From Hanleya hanleyi (taxonomy: Eukaryota; Mollusca; Polyplacophora; Lepidopleurida; Hanleyidae): a stretch of 64,000 bases of DNA. The stretch is taken from assembly GCA_036873755.1 (NCBI GenBank), contig JAVTVY010018681.1, positions 1-64,000 on the forward strand. Direction: 5' to 3'. The translations under genes and the position numbers were made by a program. Each line of letters starts with the position of its first letter. The stretch's first letter is position 1. This document shows positions 51,001-63,000 of the stretch, piece after piece. The notes beneath the pieces were generated by a model. That model worked only from the letters and a program-made list of their open reading frames with translations, was not told the DNA's origin and ran no database searches.

Positions 51001-54000
51001 TGGCTGTATTAAACAACTGTATGAAGTTTCATTGTTGTAAGTGAAGGACTTTTTGAGATAATGTGTTTACAATGATATGATGGACAGACGAACGGACGGA
51101 CGGACAGACGGACAGACGACGGAGGCAACGACAATACCGCTCGGGCAGAATCTGCCCGAGGGGTAATAAATCATGTGACCACAGTTCATGTCCAGGACCG
51201 CAGTGCCACCAAGTGGTGAACAATGTCGATGAATAATATGACCATGCAAATTCTCCAGACATAGTAAACTGAGGAAGTTTCCCCATAAAAATATTACATG
51301 GTTTCAGAGATAGTTTTAATTTTAAGATCACCCTTGATGGTAATGAGCTTGAGAACGTCAAAAAAGACAAAATACTGGGCCTTACTGTTGATCATAGCCT
51401 GAGCTGGAAAGATCATACTGATTATGTTTGTCAAAAACTTTCTTCCAAAATAGGAATACTATATAGACACAGACAACTACTCAACAAAGAAGCAAAAATC
51501 ACCTACTACAATGCATATATTCTCCCACACATAGACTATTGCCTCACAATTTGGGACAATGCATCCACTACACAGACTGACAGAATTCACAAACTTCAAA
51601 AAAGAGCAGCCAGAATCATTTTAAATCCAGATTACTCAACCCCAACAAAAATACTTTTTAAAGAACTCAGATGGCTAACCATACAAGAATGGATAACATA
51701 TCAGAAGGCTATTTTTATGTTCAAAATCATCAACCACTTATGTCCCCCTTACCTCAACTCTCTCTTTAAATATGTTAATGAAATTACTGCACATACTCTA
51801 AGATCAACTGAAAATAACAAACTGTATCTTCCAAAACCCAGAACAAACTATCTGAAACAAAGCCTGAGTTTTTCTGGAGCAATGCTGTGGAACTCCATTG
51901 GCAATAACTTCAAAGAAGCCCCATCTCTCAATGCCTTCAAGTCCAGACTTCTAAAATCCCTGTGCTCTAGCACATAATATTATGTACTATTTTTATGTCA
52001 AGACATTTACATGTAATATACTCTGCAGTGTTTCGTGATTGTATATGTTGTACATACTTGTATATTTTTTTTTATATATAATATATATTTTTTTTTGGAG
52101 GGCCTCCGGGAAGAACAGTTTTTGCAACTGATAGAGTTACCCTCATGAAATAAAGATATATATATATATAGTAAAGGTAAACTCAAACACATTTTGTTTT
52201 TGTATGAAAGTGCTTGAAAATCATAGTTCATACTTTAGTTTGCAAATAGATAGATTTTCTATATACAAACAGTACCATCTTTTCAGATTTAAAAGGGCTT
52301 TTATCGAATATTTTTGACCTTTGACCATTTTGGGATTACCTTTAACATTTCAAATACCGGCATCCATTTTGTGAAAATGTTATAATAACTGCTTACCTGA
52401 CAATCATTCTGTAAGGCCAGTGTCGATATTTCTTCCACATGTCCTGCAACAAAATAAGAATGGAGGAAATCAGTGACTGAAGGGGGGATTTGGTTTCATG
52501 TTACACTCAATGTTATTTCACTCATATGGTGACAGTCTGTTTGGTTGGTGGAGGAAGCTGAAGTACACAGAGAGAACCACCAACTGTCGGCAAGTAACTG
52601 GCAAACTTTCACACATGCACGGCTTGAACCCGTGCCGTCAGTGACTAGAACATGATGTAGCACCTAAAAGGTGCATTGATACCTCATACTGAAAAACATG
52701 ATATTTGTGTATGGCAACATACAAACAGTTTTAACATTGGGGATCAGGTTTCACCGAGGTACTACAAGCATGCACCACATAAATTCCAAACCTTCTGAGA
52801 TAGGCCAAGACAAGAATCTATGACAGATCATGTATTAAGATCAAGAGAAACTCTGACAAAAAATCATCAGTATGGACAGTTAGTGCACATCCACAAGGTA
52901 GTATTAAAGCATGAAGCAAGTAAGTTTCAAAGATATTCAAGAAATACTAATCCCGACTACAATCAAATACATGTATGTTGAGTGTGCAGGCAATATACAA
53001 AGTTATTGCCAGAGATCACTTGGCATTTACACAATAATTTGAAATAGACATCAAAAGCATGTCGGAAAAGTCGAAAAGTTTGAATATATGAAGAAGGTAT
53101 TAGAACTGGAGAGGTCTTGATCTGTTTAATATGAGTATGTTGTATTCCTCACACAAGTGCTTACCTAGCAGGTGTCTCTGAGAGCTGGTATTCAGGTCCT
53201 CTACTATCACTACACATCCACTGGTGTACACAAACAGACCTGTGTGGAGATCAAAAGCAGATCATGTGCAGAATACAAAAATAAATAGTAAAGATATAGT
53301 AAAGATACCTCCAAGATAAATTCTCTACAAATAAAGTATATTGATCATGTTATCTCAACCTTGAAAATTACATTATACTCAATCACAAACATGTTGTTTG
53401 TTACCAAAAATATACAATTATTATGTGAAAATAATTAAATACATAACATAAAGAAATTATTATTAATCAATATATCTGACGAAAAATTACTTAAGGCTGA
53501 GATAATGGGAACAAGAGCCCAAGGGGCTTCAATATACGCCCGTATATCTGGAATTACATTGGTCCAAATTTCAAGGTTGTTTAATAGCCTTGATTCCAAT
53601 TGGTAGCTAGCAATCCAGAGAAGGGTGCTTCTGAGAATGTAACATATATCACATCTTATATTGAATGATAAACTAAAATGGGCTTAACTCTTGGTAACTA
53701 GTTGACCTTGAAGCAAGAGCCAAGAGCTCACATATCCCACACTGAAATCGACAATAGTCAAACACAAGAAAATAGTAGTTTTCCTGCAAATGGATTCCTT
53801 TCAGCCGAGAGAATTTTTCATGAAGGAAGAAGAAAATGATGGAAGTAAACCTTTGTTCTTGAGTTAATCAACAGGTATGAAGTTCATCAAGGACCCCTCT
53901 CCCCATTGAATTAGTAAATGTATGGTTTTTATTTCACAACAGTTTAACTAATGTAGCTGTTTCAAACATGGGAGACAAGTCCACAGGACAAATGCCATAA

Positions 54001-57000
54001 ACATATAGAGGAGAGAGCTCTGAAAACTTGATTCAGTTTTGGGGGACTGTGACCTTGACCTTTGACAAATTGATCTCAAAATGTATGGCTCCTCTTTGCC
54101 ATGCGAGTATGGTATACTAAAAGTTTGGTACCAATCATACCTTGAAACTAGATATCACATGGACAACTTGTGTTATGGATGAATGGACAGAACGCAACAT
54201 CGCATTACACGACCTCGTCTTCGACAGGCATATGAAAATGTGACTTTTAATGATTTCTTGATTTTGGGGTCACAGTGACCTTGACCGTTGACCCACATTT
54301 TGGTATGTAACACATCATGTCCCTCTAATGTATCTACAGTTATTTTTGATGATTTCCTGATTTCGGGGTCACTGTGAACTTAACCTTTGACCTGACCTAA
54401 ATTTTGGTACACGACACATCGTCTTCCCTCAATGTATCAATGGACTCAAAAAATCCAAATTTTCATGAATTTTCTTGATGTTCGGCCTTGACCTACAATT
54501 TTTTTTTAAAGATTTCTTGATTCTGGGGTCACAGTGACCTTGACTATTGACCTTGACCTAAATTTTGGTACATGACAAAACGTCTTCCCGTAATTTTCTC
54601 AATGGACACAAAAAATCATGATTTTTAACAATTTCACGATTTCAGGTCGCAGTGAGCTTGACATTTGACCTTGACGTTCATTTTGGTATGTGACACATCG
54701 CGTCCCCCTAATCTATCCACTGACACAAAAAAAAGTTATTTTTAATAATTTCCTGAAGTTGGGGTCACAGTGACCTTTGACCGTGACCTAATTTTTGGTA
54801 TGCGACACTTCATTTCCCCCTATTGAATCCATTCATAAAAAAATTGTATTTTTTACTGATTTCCTGAATTTTAGGTCACACTGACCGTTGACCTTGATTC
54901 TGGGGTCACAGTGACCTTGACTATTGACCTAGATTTAAGTTTTGGTACATGACAAAACAGCTCCCCTTAATTGCTCAATGGACTCAAAAAATCATGATTT
55001 TTAACAATTTCATGATTTTGGGGTCACAGCGACCTTTGACCTTGACCTACATTTTGGTAGGTGACATATCGTGTCCTTCGAATGTATCTATTGACACAAA
55101 AAAAAATTATTTTTAATAATTTCCGGAGTTTGGGGTCACAGTCAGTGACCTTTGATCTTTGACCGTGACCTATTTTTTGGTATGCGACACTTCATTTCCC
55201 CCTATTAAATCCACTCACAAAAAATTAGAAATTATTAATGATTTCCTGATTTTCCAGTCACACTGACCTTTGACCTCTGACCTCGACCTACGTTTGGTAT
55301 GCAGGGCCTGATCCAGGCCGTTTTTGAACCCGTTATAACGGGTTTGGGCGCCATGAATTTGGGCGCCCAAATGAGAAAAAAAAAAAGAAAAAAGAAAAAA
55401 AAAATATATATATATATATATTTTTGTTAGCAAATTCCCTCTGAACAGGCTGAAACCTATATTAATGCAATTACTATTGCCAAATATTAAGTTATCAGGC
55501 TGTATTTAGACCATTCAATACTCCCACAGCTTCCATGGGCTTCGACAGTCCCACATCGCGGCCTATTTCACTATAACTTATCACACTCTGCGCCAGGTAA
55601 GGGTGCCCAAACTAAAAGTCTAGATCAGGCCCTGGTATGCAACACATCGTTGCCCCTTAGGGCATCCACTCACCAAAAATTAGAACTGTAGATAGAAAAC
55701 TGTCAATGATCAATGATTTCCTGATTTTAGGCAACAGTGACCGTTGACCTCTGACCTCGACATCAACTTTTGGTACGCGACACATCGTCTTCACCTGGCA
55801 TATCCACTCACAAATAATTGCAACTGTGGATGGAAAACGTTCACAGATATAGACCGGACACGAACACTTCAGTGATTTCCTGTTTTTTAGGCCAGTGACC
55901 TTTGACCTCTGACCTCAACCTTCATTTTGGTACGCGACACATCGTCTCCTCGTAGGGTATCACTCACCAAAAATTGGAACTGTAGATAGGAAACTGTCCC
56001 AGATATAGACCGGACACGAGAACCGGACAGACGGACGGAAACCGCCATCACATAATACGTCCGCCTTTTTGGCGGGCGTATAAAAATTCAAACTTCATAT
56101 CAAAATTACAAACAGAAAGATGGACAAGAGAGAAGCCAGATGCCCGGTCTTCTTCGTAGAGGGCACAGAGAAAGTAAAATCAAACAAATAGTATACCTGT
56201 GTCAGGATGCCAGACCATGTTTCCTCGACCATTACCATTATAACCAATCACAGACTTCAGTTTGAGACCCGCCTGGTTTGGAGGGGCTGTATACCGTCGC
56301 TGTGGAATCAGTAATAAAGAAACAATGAGTAAACATTTTGTTGTTCCTACAGAGCAGAAGGAAGCCGAAAACGGAAGTCTACAAACTGTTGTAAAACCTA
56401 GAGCTGAGACAATCTTACATATTATTACAGCATCAGTTACATTTTGTGAAATGAAAATCTCCAGTGCGATATATCAATAATAAGCTACCGATGAGCAAGT
56501 ATATGAAATTGCCAGTGTTCACCATGAAAGCTTTATCTCTCCCAATCTATCAATACCAAACTGACAGGCTTTTAACATCAACTTAAAATGAAAAAAAAAA
56601 AAGTTTGTGAGATGGGGCATATCTGTGTATGCTAAACTTTAGAGGCATCTCTTCCCATATTGTGGTAGTATGATCTGAATACTGTGACCTGAAGTCCTTG
56701 TCTACAACAACTGATGTTGATCACTGATAATTTGGATGGTAAATCAAACTTTCACATTTTGTTTTGGTGATATCGAGCATAATTTTTCCTCCTTGAATTT
56801 TAAATATAGTTCATATATTAACTGCCCGTGTATGTTTTTTTCCGAGATATTGTGTGAATTATTGCATTTTTATCGTTTCTCCTGGACTTATAGTATATTA
56901 CCTGGGCCATAGCATGAGATTTCTGCCTCTGTATGAAGTGTTTGTGGGCATTAGGACAGATCAGTTTACCCCTGTTGTGTCCCTGTCTACCAGGACTCCT

Positions 57001-60000
57001 CTCATTCCTGACAGGAGATTTCTGAGCTGTCTGATAACGTCTGTGCTGTTTCACCTGAGGACTATGTCCAAGTCTTTCTGTTGGGGGTATCACTTCCACC
57101 TGAATAATCAGAATAGGAACAATTATATCAAGGTACCTCAAAAGACAACATTCACAGACTCTGTCAACAGGGTCTACTAATCAATGTTAGGACATTTTGG
57201 CATGTGACTTTTCAGCATGTGACATTTGGCACAAAATGTTGGGTATGATATTTTGGCATGCGTCATTTCGGCAATTTTATTTCACAGGCCCAAACATGAA
57301 ATAAGTTACAATTCTCTTGTTCTAAGATATAGACACACTATTGGGCTTGCCAAAATGTTGTACCCTCCACTGTGTGCCAAAAATGTTGCAGGTTCAATGA
57401 TCCCGGAAATCTGCTCAACACATACTGTACCATCTCAAAAACCATTTCTCGAGCTTCTGCACAACATTCCTTGAGACAGAAGTCATTCTTGTTCTCCGAC
57501 CTGAATTTGAGAAGTTGGAGGTGGTTGCGAGGAATTGTTTGGGGGTGAAGAGGTGTGTAGTCGCAATACACAGCATGTGTTGAGCAGATCTCTGGGATCA
57601 TTATAGCTAAACTTGATAAATTATTAATCATTTATAAATTTAAGATGACATACTTCTTCATCATCACTGGAGTTATCAGGAGGCGGTCTATTATCCTGAA
57701 GATCTGGACCGATCAAAATCTCTTCTTTCTCAGAAACCTCAGATTGCAAATCTTCTGCAATACAATGGTGATAGTTGCAATACAGAGGTCAGTGTCACAA
57801 TACATGTATAATGGTGAGGGTCATAATTAAAGCAAGGTTCGCAATATAAAGGTGAGGTCTGCAATACAGATGTTGGGGGGGGGGGGGGGAGAATTTGGTT
57901 TGATGTCACACTCAAGGTTATTTCGCTCAAATGGTGACAGCCAGTTTGGTTGGTGGAGGAAGCCCGAGTACCCGGAGAGAACCACCACCATCAGCAAGTA
58001 ACTGGCAAACATTCACACATGCACCAGCGGGGCTCGAACACATGCCGGTTCAGCGGTGTGAGGCTATAGGTCACCAGCAAAGCGCCTTATACCACTCAGT
58101 CCCCAAGGACCCCCAGAGGTGAGTGTCACAATATGAAGTTGAGGGTTGCAGTATTCCGCTTAGGTTTTATTGACATTAAATGTTTTTTAACTTCAAGTCA
58201 GGGATTCATACACGTCGGTTTTTGCCACCGGTATTCGGTGGCAAAATTCACTAGGAAACTCAATTCGGACTGTAAAAAACTGAAGTGTGTGCATTTAACA
58301 CAGTAAATATTCAATTTCTCAGCTATAAACTCAATTCCGGTGAATGCTAAAACTCCTAATTCCACCAACAAGTCCGTTTAAAAAAAAATTTAGACCTACG
58401 CGCGTCATTTATTCAGAAAGGTTCGTTAAAACGAGTAAAAACGCACCTTGTTTACAAGATCGTTTGCAGGAACACATTCTCCACGTTCGAGATAGAAAAA
58501 TTGAAGGGCAACAACTCGTGTTTCCATTTACACAGGAACATCTGGGTCACGTAGTAGAAATGCGTCGATGTTATTGGGTAAAATGGTCATGTGTTTTAAA
58601 GTCTTTTCATTCATTCCCGCGAAAACCTGATCACCTGACGTAACCCGACTTACTGATTGGTCAACCATAAAATATCGCTTGAGTACGCATGCACCGTATT
58701 CGACAGAATCACAAATTATGGCGTTTGGCTTCGCTCACCGAAACCACGCGTCGCGTAAACAACAGGATTTTTACCGAATGTTTCATAAATTTTCAGTATT
58801 CTTTATCCTAAGTGTAATCAGGAATACATATCGTGCCATCTATACGATTTTAGACGAGTTATTTAGTCGGAATGAAGCAAAACAGACCATCCATCGGTAG
58901 TAATCTGAAAGTGATAAAATTTCTTACGTGAGTTTTACGATACAATATTTTTGTCAAATTGCGTTTCCTAAATATTTCTAAAGCTGTAAAATGCCAAATA
59001 TGTTCCGAATGTATGCTTAGGGTTTCAAGTTAATGTATCGTGCATCAAATACCATCCATTATTTCATTTTATTTGTCAATTCCAACGGACATCGACACCA
59101 CTAGGGTTAAGAGACAGTCAGGAAGGAGTAAAACATGCTAAATGTCAAGTTTTATCTTGGATATATTTCCTGAAATGAATTTAGTAAATTGGCATGCACA
59201 TTGTCATTTTGCACAATTCCACTTAAGAAAAATCAATCCATTCATACAACATGAAATCTCTATAGTTTTAGGTGATCGATTGGTTACCTGGTTGATCTAC
59301 TAGGAGATAAAAAAAATCGATCACCTGGACCAAAAATCAGGGGATAAATTTTTTGATCACCCCGTGCTGTCTTATTTCGAGGCCTGTTCAACATTTTAGG
59401 GAAAACCCCTGATTGGGATTAAATATCGCAATTCAGATCTCGTTCATTCCAAATTTGGGAAGGATATGGATTATTTAAATTGACAAAAACATTTTCATAA
59501 CTGAAACAATGCTAGTAATTGGGGTGCAGTTGTCGGTAGGAGATGGGAATTGAGCCATCTCCGATAGACTGCACCCCTAGGAGGCTGACTTTGTGGTGAT
59601 GGAATATTCTATTCTTGTTCAATTAAATTAAGACAGTTCAATGATTATGTCAAATTTGATGTTATATTACTTTATTCTAAGCTTTAAACTCTTTCTCAGA
59701 ACCATTACATATGGCGGCAGCAAAAACACAAAAAAACTCAATAGCAATCAGGACGCCGGTGGCAAAACTGATAAAAACTCAATTGAGGTAAAAAAAATAC
59801 TGAAATTTCAGTATCCGGTGGCAAAATTTTGGACTTCTATGAATCCCTGTAAGTGTTGATGAAATGCAGGAATAAGCGACAGTGTTTCCTAAAGAGTTAT
59901 AAGGTTGATCTTTGGGGCATTTAGTACACAATACAAGTTGGGTTTGGGGGGGGAATATCACACGTAACGGTAAGTCCTGTTCAATTCTGGAAAGTGGAAA

Positions 60001-63000
60001 TATCCCCAAAAGAGAACTTAAGAACTGTATTAGAGCATAAAAGTATGACATAAACACGTGCTATCTACATACATGAGTATCAAACATCTTTACATGTGTA
60101 TGGACTGCAACCTAATCACTGATGAAGTCTCAGAGATCATATATTTACATACCCATGTCCGAGGCACGGTTGATGGAGCTAAGGTCCTCTATTCTGGTAG
60201 GAGAGTCGTACCGGGCTGGCCGTGGAGGAGATCTCCGCGGAATGTCTGTATAGGATTCAGGTAACTTTCTCGATGGACTCATGGGTTTAGCACTATTGTC
60301 TGTAGATCAAATATTTACAGATATTTCAACCTGCATGATCAATTTCCCCTTTCTTTATTGAGTGATTAATCATTAGATTAAGTAATGCTTATTGAGAAAA
60401 AAAATACGTTATCACATTAAGGCAAGCTATCTATTACATAATGTGTAGAGATGCAAGCTTCATGGTTACCACAATTCAGGTTGTAAGATCAAACAGCTGC
60501 ACTTCCGGTGATCGAATCATTAGGGGAATTACCAGTTTCTATTTTGGAATCTACCACTTTAGTGTGAATACCTATATATACATACAGTACAAGGCAGAAA
60601 TAACTTGCTCATAAACGCGAGTGAAAAAAAACATTTTCGCGACTATAATTTATTAATCGCAGCCGGAAAACACACCTAAATCGCGCAAAAAACAAAAGCA
60701 TAATCGCGACTGAAACGCGTACGGTCGACGCGTTTCAGTCGAGATTATGCTTTTGTTTTTTTTGCGCGATTTAGGCAAGTTTTCCGGCTGCGATTAATAA
60801 ATTATAGTCGCGAAAATGTTTTTTTTCACTCGCGTTTATGAGCAAGTTATTTCTGCCTTGTACTGTATATCCACTTCAAGTAATGTCAGTTACATATATG
60901 ACAACTATTAAACGCTGAATAATAAGAAACCATACCTCCATTGTGGAGCCAGCTCTTCTCTGTGTAGTTTCGTCCTCTGTAAACAAAACAGGACAGTTTC
61001 AGTGGAAACTTTGTAGCAGTGTTGTGCATTAATTTTGTAGAAATTAAGGTAGAAGTTGATTATATCTCATACGTAATGCAAGCAAGTAAGGTATACTATA
61101 AACTGAAACTGTGCTCAGTTTTTATTTTCCATTTTACCTGTTATCAGCGAGCAAACAGGAAAACCCACCAGTAGAGAGACTCACTGATGAGGTGTCCCCC
61201 TATAGGCTCAAAGTACAAAAACTAGCCAAAATTGACAAACAGGAAGTGGCAATCAAAGAATTTGATTGGATAGTTGGTATTCAGAGATGATCTTACTGTG
61301 GCTCAGTAGGGGAGGGTGGTCTGGTCGCGAGGAAGTCCCACAGGTAGAGAGCCTCGCCAACACTGAGAAACCCTTCACCGTCTGGGGTAAACAGGATTTT
61401 ATTCACATCCTCTGAGTGTCCAATAAATACCTACAGCAGGAGAAATTCTATTTAACAATTGGTAAAATCACAAAATATTTAGAGGTAATGGATATATGCT
61501 TAATCTTAACAAGAATAGATGAGTAATCATTAATACACATGATTTCATCATAATAGTGATAATGTGGCCTTTGTCATGTCCCTGATATATCTGATAATGT
61601 GGCCTTTGTCATGTCCCTGATATATCTGCTGTGAAAGATAGTAAGGACTCGCTGTGAGACAACACTTACAGCACAGTCGATAATTTCATCAAACTTCCAG
61701 GCTAGAATAAGGACAAAGTGTATTTCATGCAAATGTTCAGCAATCAATAATATTCCAATTTCATGAAAATATTGATGAGATACTAGTAACAGAATGAACT
61801 GCTAATATAAGACTGATAATCACTAAGGCGTGTGAGTGAGTTCGCATACCTGGAAGTTAATGTCAAGTTTCATGTGATAGTCCCATATTTTGACCACTCT
61901 GTCCCCAGCTGTAGCCAGGTAGCGTCCATCCTCACTGGTCACCAGGGACGTACAACTTGATCTGTGCACATGATCGATCTAAACAAATAACACATCTTTA
62001 TAATAAGGGACATACACAGTGTTCTGCTGAAAACATTTACCTTGAGTCTTCAGGTCTGTTGTAAGCCAGAGGCTTATATAGACCATTTGAATAACAGTAC
62101 ATATCACATGTGCACATGCGTCTAAAACTTAAATTTAGAGGGCTTGTGTTTCCAGGCCTTCTACACACAACCTGTACCCAGTCTGCACCCCATAAACTTC
62201 CCATGCATCCACACTCCTAACCATGTACCCCACACCTCTGGCATGACCCCAATATCCATCTTGAATTGAATGCCAACATTCATTGTGCCTTTCACACCCA
62301 GCACCACAAATTCACACCCCTCCCCAATGTAACCTACATCCACACTCCACAAACCCATCATGATATTGACACCGTCCACATAGCATCTCACTCGTCTACC
62401 ATCCCCCACCCCCACCCACCTCCCCAAGGGATCCAACCAATGATGCAGCATGTACCCCTGTGAACTTACCTCTGCCAGTAGTCGTCCAGTTTTAGTGTTG
62501 AATTTGAGTAGTTTATTACTGGAGGTGGTAACGAGGAGATGTTTGAGACAGTCTGGTGTATAGTAGACCTTGTTAGCAGAGTCTATGAATGTTCTACTGT
62601 TATCCACGGTGTTCAGGTGTGTGATGTCCAGCCTCATTACCTGTAATAGATTCAGGTATGCTGATATCAAACACGGTCCATTTATCTCGGAACAACATGA
62701 AATATTTAAAACCATTATGCTGAGAGGGTCCTATCTCTTCTTTGCTTTTTCAAATTGTAAAAGGTAAACTTTGATATTGCAATATTCAATAGAAAGATGA
62801 AAATAATTCAGAATTGAAAGAAGTGTTCAGATGATGTACCAATTTATCTGATAGGTCTTGTCAATGTTACCTTGACATTCCAAATCCTATTGTAAACTGG
62901 AACATTTATTCTCTATTAATAATAGCTTCTTCACGTAAATGCAATTTAATGCACAAGCTTTCGACCCTCTTACCGAGGCCTTTATCAAGTGACCATGAAC

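Noticed and set aside
58344..58900. Possible transposase frames in the CAGGG-ended element
   Set aside because: The two short frames show no catalytic motif or zinc finger and differ in frame; kept only as part of the element.
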